DNA from: Fluviicola sp.
GTDB lineage: Bacteria; Bacteroidota; Bacteroidia; Flavobacteriales_D; Crocinitomicaceae
NCBI GenBank assembly: GCA_029866325.1
Contig: JARWZO010000018.1
Location: 94,112-158,111, forward strand
Direction: 5' to 3'
DNA: 64,000 nucleotides
Shown: positions 35,758 through 44,551 of the stretch, one piece after another
Layout: each line of letters opens with the position of its first letter
Numbering within the stretch: the first letter of the stretch is position 1
The notes under the pieces: model-generated
The model's database searches: none
What the model saw: only the letters and a program-made list of their open reading frames with translations
What the model was told of the DNA's origin: nothing
Position numbers and translations under genes: made by a program

Positions 35758-36639
35758 TTAGTGAATCGTTTCTTCAATCAATGAATCTAATTCACTCAAT
35801 AAACGAAAACCTTTTACATTATCCTGAATAAGTTCAAAATGCTCTTTGATCTGATAACCGCCGGCAATAACAACCACATCTGGAGCATCATTCTTTAAGC
35901 GATCAAAATAATGATGAATGTATTTACTGTCTACAGAAGCAATCCACGACGTCAAAATCCATTTTGGTTTCAGCGACCTGATCGACTCAAGCAAAGAAGC
36001 ATAAGGCAACGATTGTCCTAAATAAATGGTGCGAATACCTTTTTGGCGCAAATGATAATGATAAAACAACAAGCCCAGTTCGTGCCATTCATGCTCGGGA
36101 AGAAACAAAATTACCAGGGGTTTCGATGGATCCGGGGGTGGCAACAACTCAAGTTCTGAAATAAGCCGTTGGCGAATAAGATTGGAAATAAAATGTTCCT
36201 GAGCCGGATTAATACTTCCGACCAACCACATTACACCTATTCGTTCTAAGAAAGGAATGACATATTGCTGGTAGGTTTCTATCAACCCTATTTTTTTGAT
36301 AAGAACTGTAAGTGTATTTCTAAAAAGTGATTCATCCAATTGAATCAGCGAAAGGATCATTTGATCTATATGCGTTTCGCCATGATCGTAATTTGAAAGC
36401 TCAACTACTTTGTTAGCTATCTCTTTATCAGTCATTTCTGCAATGCGCGAAATCTTGATACCTTGCTTATTTAGCATTGCAATGTTTATCAATGCTGTCA
36501 ACTCTGCATCTGTATATGTTCTGATCTGAGTATCAGTGCGCGATGGCGTAAGCAACCTGTAACGCTTTTCCCAAATACGTATGGTATGGGCTTTGATTCC
36601 AGTCAATATCTCAACATCTTTGATCTTGTATTCTGCCAT
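35758..36639 (-). CDS. MerR-family regulator with B12-binding domain (CarH/LitR-like)
   Basis: A 293-residue regulator. The N-terminal MerR winged helix (1-70; IKDVEILTGIKAHTIRIWEKRY) is followed by a helix-bundle cobalamin-capping domain (about 85-175) and a Rossmann-like B12-binding domain (about 178-290). Residues used by the light sensor CarH are present: the W-x9-EH capping motif (W at about 138, EH at about 148-149) and the axial histidine motif ExHxxG (EWHELG, about 184-189). CarH represses carotenoid genes in the dark as an AdoCbl tetramer and is released by light. It lies next to the sigma-crt operon and probably controls it and itself (inference). Confidence 0.88.
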   Translation of the reverse strand: MAEYKIKDVEILTGIKAHTIRIWEKRYRLLTPSRTDTQIRTYTDAELTALINIAMLNKQGIKISRIAEMTDKEIANKVVELSNYDHGETHIDQMILSLIQLDESLFRNTLTVLIKKIGLIETYQQYVIPFLERIGVMWLVGSINPAQEHFISNLIRQRLISELELLPPPDPSKPLVILFLPEHEWHELGLLFYHYHLRQKGIRTIYLGQSLPYASLLESIRSLKPKWILTSWIASVDSKYIHHYFDRLKNDAPDVVVIAGGYQIKEHFELIQDNVKGFRLLSELDSLIEETIH

Positions 36640-36644
36640 AGCAT

Positions 36645-36683
36645 TTGTTAAACAATTCGAAGCGCAAATTGTTTTGTTTCAAC
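36645..36683 (-). promoter_or_regulatory. Candidate operators upstream of the MerR-B12 regulator
   Basis: The palindrome TTGTTAAACAA (36645-36655) lies 5 bases before the start codon and TTTTGTTTCAAC is at 36672-36683. These match the words before the carotenoid operon and suggest autoregulation. No clear TAnnTTTG box was found here. Confidence 0.4.
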
Positions 36684-36747
36684 CCATATTTTGCCTTTAC
36701 ACTTATTGGTTTGAATTTCATCCCATGCAAAGGTTGATGGGTACAAA

Positions 36748-36780
36748 TTTGATAAAAAAAGTATATTTGTTGTATATTTG
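36748..36780 (+). promoter_or_regulatory. Promoter with duplicated -7 box before the hypothetical lipoprotein
   Basis: TATATTTG occurs twice in direct repeat (36762-36769 and 36773-36780). TTTG at 36748-36751 lies 21 bases before the second box, fitting a Bacteroidota -33/-7 promoter. Confidence 0.5.
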
Positions 36781-36821
36781 AAAAGACTCAACAGATTGTT
36801 TGTCAATCGAATCAATTGGTT

Positions 36822-37397
36822 ATGAAGAAATTAGCTTTGTTTATTTTATTGGGATTGATCACTTTTCCGGTGACACGATGTGGCGATTCAAAAGAAGACG
36901 GTGAATTGTCGGATGAAGAACTGTATGAGTTTCAAGGTTTTTCCATGAAACCTTACGATATGCCTGTTATGATTATGTTACCTGACGAAACCGCCAATAT
37001 CGGTGCGTCTACCAAACCCGAGGTTGTTCACGAAGAAGATGGTTTCCAGTGGCGATTGGCTGTTGGCCCTAACTTTGAAATGGTAATTGACGACTGGGGT
37101 GCAGACCGAGAAATGGTTTCTTCTAAGAAAAAAGAATTGGCCGAGCACGAATTTTATAAAATCAAATACCTTGTTGACGAACCTGATTTCATTTTATATG
37201 AACAGGAACTAAAAGTTGATGGGAAACGTGGTGTTTCCAAATCGATTGGCGTAAAACACAAAACATATCACGTATATGGCCAAAAAGTAATCAACGGTAT
37301 TACGTATGTGTTCCGCAGTCGTGATGAAGGATACGAAAAAGTGATTATTGACTTGATGGCGAAATCGATTAAATCGGTGAAACCATTGGCAAGTTAG
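36822..37397 (+). CDS. Hypothetical lipoprotein-like exported protein
   Basis: A 191-residue protein. A hydrophobic N-terminus ends at PVTRC-GDSKEDGE, a plausible lipoprotein site with Arg before the Cys, followed by an acidic tether. The rest (about 35-191) is mixed alpha/beta and matches no family I recognise. I start at MKKLAL: a TTG 6 bases upstream would be an unusual start. It has a double -7 promoter and its own terminator. Confidence 0.65.
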   Translation: MKKLALFILLGLITFPVTRCGDSKEDGELSDEELYEFQGFSMKPYDMPVMIMLPDETANIGASTKPEVVHEEDGFQWRLAVGPNFEMVIDDWGADREMVSSKKKELAEHEFYKIKYLVDEPDFILYEQELKVDGKRGVSKSIGVKHKTYHVYGQKVINGITYVFRSRDEGYEKVIIDLMAKSIKSVKPLAS

Positions 37398-37417
37398 TCA
37401 ATGAAAAATATAGATTT

Positions 37418-37454
37418 AAAAGCCGATCTAACTCAAAGTGGATCGGCTTTTTTT
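37418..37454. terminator. Bidirectional terminator
   Basis: AAAAGCCGATC (37418-37428) and GATCGGCTTTT (37441-37451) form a strong stem, with T-runs on both strands. It serves the lipoprotein gene on the plus strand and the beta-propeller operon on the minus strand. Confidence 0.9.
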
Positions 37455-37460
37455 ATAAAC

Positions 37461-38756
37461 TCAGTTTGATTTAAAACCTCCCAATTCGACCTTTCCTTTG
37501 GAGTTGGTTGAAAAGCAATACAAGTATCCGTCTAAATCGGCCACCAGAATTTCGAGTTTGCCATCGCCGTCTGTATCTGCAATGTAAACACTAGCTTCGG
37601 CACCTTTACCCGGAAGTTTCAATTTCATCAATTCAGTGCCATCTGTTTTCATCACAAACAACAATCCTTGCTCGGTTACGCCTATTCCCTGCATGCTGCC
37701 TTTTCCAAGCACATCAGCTACCATGGTTGTAGAACTAATGGTTTGATCTTCCATTGGAACAGATTTTACCACTGCTTTTTCGCCTGGATAAGGAACCGGA
37801 TATTCTTCCGTAGATTCCAAAACAGCGTCGTTGTAAAGCATTGCGTAACGGCCAACTAATAAATGCTGATCACGAGTCATCACTGGTGAACTGAACCAAC
37901 CGTAACCCAAACCGGTTCTACTCAACAGATTTCCCATCAGATCAACTACCTGCAATTCGCCGTAACAATCTAGTAACACAATGCGTTGCTGACCGTTTTC
38001 GGTAAAGGCAAATGGAGCGGTATGAACACCGGCGCCCGTTTCTCGTAGCCAAAGCAAACCACCGGTTTTGCCATTCAGTGCAAAATGATAATCGCCGTAA
38101 TGCGCCATTTTGAATCCGTCGATTTCATCCGAATTAGCGGTTCCACGACCTGCACTAACGATGTCTTTTACACCATCACCGTTGACATCAATCAGCAGTG
38201 CAGGCACATTGCCGTTGTGAGATGAAATGGAATCTTGTTGCCAGATGGAGGAACCATCCTGACCATTGAGTGCGTAAAATCCGTGACCTTCTACCGAAAA
38301 GGAGACGTCTTTGATGCCATCACCATTAAAATCTTCGGCTACAGGAGTGCTTTCCACGTCATACGGAAGCGGGTACTTCCAAAGTTCCTGCCCTGAAGCA
38401 AGATCGAAACAGAAGAAATAATAGTTATCCGTTCCGAAAAAGAGTTTGTTGTCGGCTATTGAGATTCCGGTAACATCATCATCGCCTGCAAACGGCACTT
38501 TATAGGTAGCTTTCACAGCTCCGGTTTTCGGATCGATGGCATAAACACCGTCGAGTTTGTCATTGCGATTATCGCGTGAAATTCCATTGGAACCAATGTA
38601 AATGGTTCCTTTGTGAAACAACATATTGGTGCGATAGGTCGTAACGCCAATCTGCGTTTTCCACTGCAATGGAAATTGGGATGTCATCGGTTTTTGTGCT
38701 ACGCATGTCAGCATTCCGCCGATCATTGCAAGCAAGGAAACAGTTCTTTTTACCAT
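37461..38756 (-). CDS. Exported beta-propeller protein (FG-GAP/PQQ-like repeats)
   Basis: A 431-residue exported protein (signal peptide 1-20). It mixes PQQ/BamB-like blades (YAIDPKTGAVKATYKV, ALNGQDGSSIWQQD, ALNGKTGGLLWLRE) with calcium-binding FG-GAP-type loops (DFNGDGIKDV, DVNGDGVKDI, DTDGDGKLEIL). It should form a beta-propeller in the periplasm or on the surface. It is the last gene of a three-gene operon with two WG-repeat proteins and overlaps the upstream one by 7 bases. Role unknown. Confidence 0.8.
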   Translation of the reverse strand: MVKRTVSLLAMIGGMLTCVAQKPMTSQFPLQWKTQIGVTTYRTNMLFHKGTIYIGSNGISRDNRNDKLDGVYAIDPKTGAVKATYKVPFAGDDDVTGISIADNKLFFGTDNYYFFCFDLASGQELWKYPLPYDVESTPVAEDFNGDGIKDVSFSVEGHGFYALNGQDGSSIWQQDSISSHNGNVPALLIDVNGDGVKDIVSAGRGTANSDEIDGFKMAHYGDYHFALNGKTGGLLWLRETGAGVHTAPFAFTENGQQRIVLLDCYGELQVVDLMGNLLSRTGLGYGWFSSPVMTRDQHLLVGRYAMLYNDAVLESTEEYPVPYPGEKAVVKSVPMEDQTISSTTMVADVLGKGSMQGIGVTEQGLLFVMKTDGTELMKLKLPGKGAEASVYIADTDGDGKLEILVADLDGYLYCFSTNSKGKVELGGFKSN

Positions 38757-41578
38757 TGTTCTAGTTTATAGCGTTTTTTTGAAATCAAATCATAATAAAA
38801 ATTGGATCCGCCATCGGAAACAATGATGGTTGCATCGTCATAAAAGCGAATGTTGGTGAACGTTGGTTTCAACACGACCTTTCCATCCTGGCGCAAGCCG
38901 AGTTTACCACTTTCCTGAATAATTTCCAGCGCACCTTCCAACACCGGTTCAAAAGGAGCGCTCTCGCTCATCACTGCTTTTGGAACATTCGCCCAATGAG
39001 AAATAAACTCTCCGTTTGGCTGTTGCACGTAACCGTAATCGTTGATCAGAAAATCAAACGGACCGTTGAATTGAGTGCTGTCAAAAAAGATCTCTGTCTG
39101 ATTCGCACCATCGTAATAAAAAGAGTTTTGATCGGGAACAAAAATCGGAGCGACCCACCATTTTCCGTTTCGCTGCACCTGTATGGCTTTGTATTGCATG
39201 TCTTCCGAATTGGTGGAAATCACATTGATACAATCATAGACGCATGGTAGTAATTGCTTACCATCCATGGAATACAACCCGAGTTTTTTATCGGACTTAA
39301 CTTGGATAAACGAATAGTTACCGCTCAAATCGAGTAATTCGTTCCAGCTATCGTAAAGCGGCGGCACCAATTCACCATGATGATAATCGTACACGGCTTC
39401 TTTTTTACCCTTTCGAAGAATCAGTATCGATTGTTCATTATTGAAAAATGATTCGCTGTATCCATTGAATTCAAACGGAGCAAGTGTATCGCCGTTTACA
39501 TCCAGCACGCCGATTTTTCCTTCTGTGCTGGTCGCAACAAAAAGCGGCGTATACCCATCATTCAGAATAACGATCTTTTTATACAACGGAGGAATCAATT
39601 CAACTGATGTTCCGGTAAAATCAGAAAATCCCTGCACCCCTTTCTTTCCGTTTACATCAACAACCTTGCTATATGTCAATGGCTCAATCGAATAAAAAAT
39701 GCCTTTAGTACCAATGTAGTAACCGGTTCCATTGTCGTCTAGAATCGTAGCAAAGTGTGTTTTATTTTCAGCCGAATAGTCAAGCGTCATCGGAGTCGAA
39801 CTAACGGCATCAATCACTTCACCCGTTTTTAGATTCACTGCTCCGTACAAGCCATTTTTGTAGACATCCAAAAATTGGGACATTCCAACATTCTGCAAAA
39901 TGGAATCGTATTCACTCGGAATGCGCACCCCATTTTGACACAACAATCCCAGTTTATCGTCTATACTTTTGGAAATCATAAAGTGATTTTCAAAATAACT
40001 TTGGCTGGTTACAATGGAAAACTCACCCAATGTATCATCGAAAAATTCATAACTCTGGATCAGTGTATACGCAGGCGCAATGGAATAGTCTTGCATCAGA
40101 AGTTGCAACTTGCCGTTTCTTACTTCCAATAATTCATACAACTCCGTTTTCGGGTTGAAGGCAACACACTGACTATTATTATAAAAATTCACTTCGAGGT
40201 AATTGAGTTCGGTTCCCATTTCCATACCTACCATATAGATACCACGATTATCCGACTGATTGCCTGTATAAGTATATCCGGAAAACATTTCCTCGTAACC
40301 GTTGATACTCGACTGAAAAGAAGCGTTTGTCATAAACGGACTCACTACTTTTTTGTCGTACAATGAATAAAGCGCGCTCTGTATATCGCCATTGATGAAT
40401 TTTGACACTTTCAGATAAGGCAAATAATCGTACACTGTTGCCGTTTCCATTAAGTTGCCGAAATCGTCGTAGTACTCGCTGGCTCCAGCATTTACAATGC
40501 GTTCTACGGCGTCAAAGGAGTCGATTTTCTTGAACTCTGCATCTAAAATGGATTGTTGATTTCCGTCGTTCACAATGAACCAATTCAAAAACACGGTGAA
40601 TTGATTATAAGGCATTTTCCTGATGCTTAAATCTTCATAAAGTAAGGTGGTTGATGTGGCATCATAGAAAAACAATCCGGGAATGGGGCCGTTATTTTGC
40701 TGCATTCCGATAATCGAAGAAGCTTGTTCCGCTGAAAGAAATTCATCCTGACTAATCAGATTTCCATCGCCTGTCATTACCTTAAACCGTGTCTCGACCA
40801 GATCACTCATGGGAACTGCAACCGTATTTTGAAGCAGGTAAATCTCATCGAAATAATTATCTGCGATTGTATGACGCTGAAACGGAAAACGAATAATGGT
40901 ATCAAACTGCGGCTCGAATATCCAACCGCGATCAGCACGATAAACACCGTATTTACCATTTTGCTTTAATAGACCGGTATTGGAATTAAAAAGGTAATGG
41001 TCATAATCGACCGGAGTTTGAAGATCTTCTAACACGAGTGTGTCTTTGTGATAAATATCCCACAATCCGTTGCTTTTTTCGGCTGAAACAAACGAACGAT
41101 TTGCCTCGAACTTTTTGTAGATAATGGGCGTTATTTGGCTGAAATCGTCATTTGCCTGTCCCATCAATTTGTTGAGGTATACATAATTGTCATAGTAACC
41201 GAAAACAATTGAATCGTAAATCGGCTCCAGTAAAACAGCGCCTTTATTGCTCACAATTCCACACTTTTTATCCAGATACACTTTACCCATTCCATCACGG
41301 ATTGGTTCGGCATTGGTGTATTTTGGTTCTACAGTAAAACTCCCTTGATCATTGATGTAGCCCCATCCTGTTTTGGTTTTCACCAAAGCTAATCCTTCCG
41401 AGAAGTGCGTTGCATAGAGAAACTGCGGTTTAATAACCGTATTACCATTCCGATTAAATCCATAAACGCCATTTACGTTTACCGGAATCAAATCCTGAGC
41501 CGTTAAGCCCGTTTGAAACGAAATCGATAGTATGAAAACGCTCAAGAGCTCTTTAATCATCTTATTCATGGTTGCCAT
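38750..41578 (-). CDS. Large exported WG-repeat protein (second of a pair)
   Basis: A 942-residue protein with a signal peptide and many WG-type repeats, each about 35-70 residues around a G-[YLV]-[YIV] core after a beta pair: GVYGFNRNGNTVIKPQF, GWGYINDQGSFTVEPKY, KKCGIVSNKGAVLLEPIYD, and similar units through the length to GKLGLRQDGKVVLKPTF. It closely parallels the preceding 923-residue gene. The start could be at Met1, Met4 (41569) or Met7 (41560). It overlaps both operon neighbours. WG-repeat function is unsettled; a surface or periplasmic propeller-like scaffold is likely. Confidence 0.8.
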   Translation of the reverse strand: MATMNKMIKELLSVFILSISFQTGLTAQDLIPVNVNGVYGFNRNGNTVIKPQFLYATHFSEGLALVKTKTGWGYINDQGSFTVEPKYTNAEPIRDGMGKVYLDKKCGIVSNKGAVLLEPIYDSIVFGYYDNYVYLNKLMGQANDDFSQITPIIYKKFEANRSFVSAEKSNGLWDIYHKDTLVLEDLQTPVDYDHYLFNSNTGLLKQNGKYGVYRADRGWIFEPQFDTIIRFPFQRHTIADNYFDEIYLLQNTVAVPMSDLVETRFKVMTGDGNLISQDEFLSAEQASSIIGMQQNNGPIPGLFFYDATSTTLLYEDLSIRKMPYNQFTVFLNWFIVNDGNQQSILDAEFKKIDSFDAVERIVNAGASEYYDDFGNLMETATVYDYLPYLKVSKFINGDIQSALYSLYDKKVVSPFMTNASFQSSINGYEEMFSGYTYTGNQSDNRGIYMVGMEMGTELNYLEVNFYNNSQCVAFNPKTELYELLEVRNGKLQLLMQDYSIAPAYTLIQSYEFFDDTLGEFSIVTSQSYFENHFMISKSIDDKLGLLCQNGVRIPSEYDSILQNVGMSQFLDVYKNGLYGAVNLKTGEVIDAVSSTPMTLDYSAENKTHFATILDDNGTGYYIGTKGIFYSIEPLTYSKVVDVNGKKGVQGFSDFTGTSVELIPPLYKKIVILNDGYTPLFVATSTEGKIGVLDVNGDTLAPFEFNGYSESFFNNEQSILILRKGKKEAVYDYHHGELVPPLYDSWNELLDLSGNYSFIQVKSDKKLGLYSMDGKQLLPCVYDCINVISTNSEDMQYKAIQVQRNGKWWVAPIFVPDQNSFYYDGANQTEIFFDSTQFNGPFDFLINDYGYVQQPNGEFISHWANVPKAVMSESAPFEPVLEGALEIIQESGKLGLRQDGKVVLKPTFTNIRFYDDATIIVSDGGSNFYYDLISKKRYKLEQW

Positions 41579-44337
41579 TCGTTTAATTTAAACCACTTGT
41601 TGAGTGAAAGCACATAATAGCCGAATTCGGCATCTTTGACACTGATCATTGTATCACCATTTAATTTAACAACGCTTGTTAAGGAATATGGCAGAACAAT
41701 GGTTTTATCATTCGTTTTTGCTCCTATTTTGCCATTTTCAAGAACCAATTGGGTTGAACCATCAAAAACGGGTAATTCAATTTCTTTAACTCCTGATTTA
41801 GTGCGTTTATTCATCGTTAAGTCATACTGATCGTACCCTTCGGGTGTTTTAACATAGCCGAAGTTATCAACCACCACATCATAAGCAGTTAAGGTACTGA
41901 GCTTATACTCATTGATCATGTAAAAATACGGTTCCCACGCTACCGTCCATTTACCCTTGCGTTGAGCTCTGATTTCAAGTGCGGATGAAAACGAGCCCAT
42001 TATGTACAGGCCATCAAATTCGACCGGTAAAATAGGCTCCAATACTAACGAATAAAACCCTGTTTTTCCGTTGCTGATAACTTGAATGCCTGATTCAAAT
42101 CCGTAGGAATCCATCAGAATGGTAATGCGGTCATAAATCGATGGCAATACAGCTCCGGTGATGGGATTTACATACCCCGTTTTTTTGCCAATGCTTGCCG
42201 GAAACACTGTTGTTTCAAGAGCACTAATAAACTTCGGTTCACCAAAATTGGTGTAGTTAAAAGGCACGATGGTGTCGTTCAGCTGATTGATAATGCCGTA
42301 AAGTCCGTTTTTACCTTGTGCTATGAAACGATTGTAAATGTCGGTCGTTTTGATTGATTTGTAAACAGCAGGAATAGTCACCACTTTAGAGTCGTCAGCT
42401 GCAATGTCATTGAAGGCCAACCTACCGTGCTTGCCTTTCGATTTAAAAGGAATCAGTTCCGGATTGAGCGAATAAAACAATTGTCCGTCTGAAGTCAGGT
42501 AGTGCGTATCGAATGTGGCATAAGTCAGATCGGCTTCATAATCCTGGATAAAAGTCAGTGGTTGATCATACGTTGGCGGAACGTAATTTCCATTTTGAAA
42601 ATCGATGCTTCCCCATTTGCCGTTGACCTGTACATCTACTATATTGGGCAATGATTCATTTTGAACGATGGTATCGAAGATGGCAGGAAACACCTTGTTT
42701 TTAATGGTTACCAAACCACTTTTACCGTTTGTTCCTTTGTAAAAAATAAAGTTTTCTTTAAATGAGTAAACCGGAATCGGATCGAAGTATCCTTCTACTT
42801 CCAACTCTACGAATGTAGGTTCATAGCGATTCGTTGACAATTCCATGTAAGGAGCATGAAGTATTTCTACCGGTCCTTTTTCGCGATTCAGATGCAGCAA
42901 TACAAAATCCTTTTGCAAATCGTTTTGCACAATGATCCAGTTGTTGAGTGTTGGAGTAATCCATGTATGGCTGTAGTCATCCATAATGCCCTCGCTCCCG
43001 GCGATGTAATAATCACAACTTCCAGTTTCAGTTTCATAGCGGTAATCGACGTATAATCTGTTTGTTCCTTCACGCGGAAAATAAGTAATCGAATGGTGTT
43101 GAGCTGTCCAACCCGTAATGATTTTCTGTTCTTCCAATTCGTAAACGGCCCACGTTTCAACGCCGTCTTGCAGTTTCATTACCTCCACATAGGGTTTATA
43201 TTCCACTTCCACATATTCACCTGTTGGTTCACCGTATTCATCATACTCCGGAATACCTGTTTCAGGAACGGTTACTGCATCAAATACGCCGACTTCCTTA
43301 TTTCTATAATCCACAATATGGATTTTTTCGCCGTCGTTTAATAACTGCCAGTTGAAGTATGTTTCTATATTGACATAAGGTGTTTCAGTGATACTGTAAT
43401 CGGATTCCAGGTAAGCAACCTTGCCATTCATTTGTAAGCGGATGTGATCATTTGTCCCAGTATTATAACCCATTTGTTGAATGTATTCTATCGGTGATTT
43501 ACTGATCAATTCACCGGATGTTTTTGCCAAAAAATACTTTTGGGGTCCCAATTGTTCCCATAACTCATGCTGATCATCGAAATACTGGTATTCGGTACTA
43601 TCAAGCACATAAAATGCCGGAGTAGCCGTTAAATAATCATCAAAGAAACTGCCCATGAAGTGATACGTGATATTGCTATAGACAGGTTCAACAATCCAAT
43701 TCCCGGCCTGATCCAAGACTCCTTTTTTTCCATCGACCCACACGGTGACTTGTTTTGCGTCAACGTGTACATCGCCATAAGCAACGGCATACTCCAGATC
43801 AGTTTTAAGCAATTTCCCTCTCCAATAAAGATCGTAACCGGCATTGGCTTTTTTCGCGCTGACATAGTCATGTGCTGAGCTGAACAACACGTATTCGGCA
43901 GGAATTTGACCTTCCCAATCGTTTGAAATCCAGCCTTTTTTTCCTCCGGCAATCACTTCTACTCCGTTGTATTGTTCAATCAAAGTATCGAAAATCGGTT
44001 TCGCCTTATAACTTCCATCCGTTCGCAGCAAACCCATTTTTCCGTTTACGAAAACGGTAGCAACTCCTTCTTTGAACAAACCCGCTGTTTGAAAAGTGGG
44101 TGGAACAATCCATTTTCCGGTAGAATCGATATAACCCCAAAGATTGTTTTGTTTCACTAACGCACGTTCTTCGCTGAAATGGGTAGCGTACTGAAATGTG
44201 GCTGGAATCACTACCTTGCCCTGAAAAGTATATCCGTAACGTCCGTTTTGCTCAATAAGATTATACTGCTGTGCCTGAACGGCGAGACCGAAAAACAGGG
44301 TTACTACAAGCAATTGGACTATTTTCATGATTGACAC
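41566..44337 (-). CDS. Large exported WG-repeat protein (first of a pair)
   Basis: A 923-residue protein with a signal peptide (ending VQAQ) and WG-type repeats from the start: GRYGYTFQGKVVIPATFQ, LWGYIDSTGKWIVPPTFQ, GKMGLLRTDGSYKAKPIFD, GKKGVLDQAGNWIVEPVY, continuing to the end. It shares layout with the 942-residue neighbour, including a closing GYYVLSLNKWFKL, so the pair arose by duplication (inference). The start may be Met4 (44328). It is the first gene of the operon and overlaps the second by 13 bases. Confidence 0.8.
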   Translation of the reverse strand: MSIMKIVQLLVVTLFFGLAVQAQQYNLIEQNGRYGYTFQGKVVIPATFQYATHFSEERALVKQNNLWGYIDSTGKWIVPPTFQTAGLFKEGVATVFVNGKMGLLRTDGSYKAKPIFDTLIEQYNGVEVIAGGKKGWISNDWEGQIPAEYVLFSSAHDYVSAKKANAGYDLYWRGKLLKTDLEYAVAYGDVHVDAKQVTVWVDGKKGVLDQAGNWIVEPVYSNITYHFMGSFFDDYLTATPAFYVLDSTEYQYFDDQHELWEQLGPQKYFLAKTSGELISKSPIEYIQQMGYNTGTNDHIRLQMNGKVAYLESDYSITETPYVNIETYFNWQLLNDGEKIHIVDYRNKEVGVFDAVTVPETGIPEYDEYGEPTGEYVEVEYKPYVEVMKLQDGVETWAVYELEEQKIITGWTAQHHSITYFPREGTNRLYVDYRYETETGSCDYYIAGSEGIMDDYSHTWITPTLNNWIIVQNDLQKDFVLLHLNREKGPVEILHAPYMELSTNRYEPTFVELEVEGYFDPIPVYSFKENFIFYKGTNGKSGLVTIKNKVFPAIFDTIVQNESLPNIVDVQVNGKWGSIDFQNGNYVPPTYDQPLTFIQDYEADLTYATFDTHYLTSDGQLFYSLNPELIPFKSKGKHGRLAFNDIAADDSKVVTIPAVYKSIKTTDIYNRFIAQGKNGLYGIINQLNDTIVPFNYTNFGEPKFISALETTVFPASIGKKTGYVNPITGAVLPSIYDRITILMDSYGFESGIQVISNGKTGFYSLVLEPILPVEFDGLYIMGSFSSALEIRAQRKGKWTVAWEPYFYMINEYKLSTLTAYDVVVDNFGYVKTPEGYDQYDLTMNKRTKSGVKEIELPVFDGSTQLVLENGKIGAKTNDKTIVLPYSLTSVVKLNGDTMISVKDAEFGYYVLSLNKWFKLNEWQP

Positions 44338-44538
44338 GTGTTTAATGGTAAAACTATCAATAATCAGAAGTTAGTGCAATAAGTCAATTGTAGTATTTAT
44401 ACTTCCGTAATGTAGCAATTGTGATCGGTTACTAAATAACGTGAGTTCTTCATCCAAATTTAATTGTCAATTTGCGCTATTAACACTTTGCTTTTAACAA
44501 GAAAATCAATGAGTTCGAATCCTGCCACGGTACTTTCC

Positions 44539-44546
44539 TACTTTTG
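44539..44546 (+). promoter_or_regulatory. -7 box TACTTTTG immediately before the SirB1-like gene
   Basis: A full match to TAnnTTTG ends 5 bases before the ATG. If transcription begins about 4 bases after the box, the leader would be about 2 bases, so the mRNA may be leaderless. Confidence 0.5.
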
Positions 44547-44551
44547 TAAAG

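Noticed and set aside
44505..44535. GAGTTCGAATCCTGCC resembles a tRNA T-arm
   Set aside because: The bases before TTCGAAT do not pair with those after it, there is no acceptor stem, anticodon arm or CCA end, and the region is too short for a tRNA.
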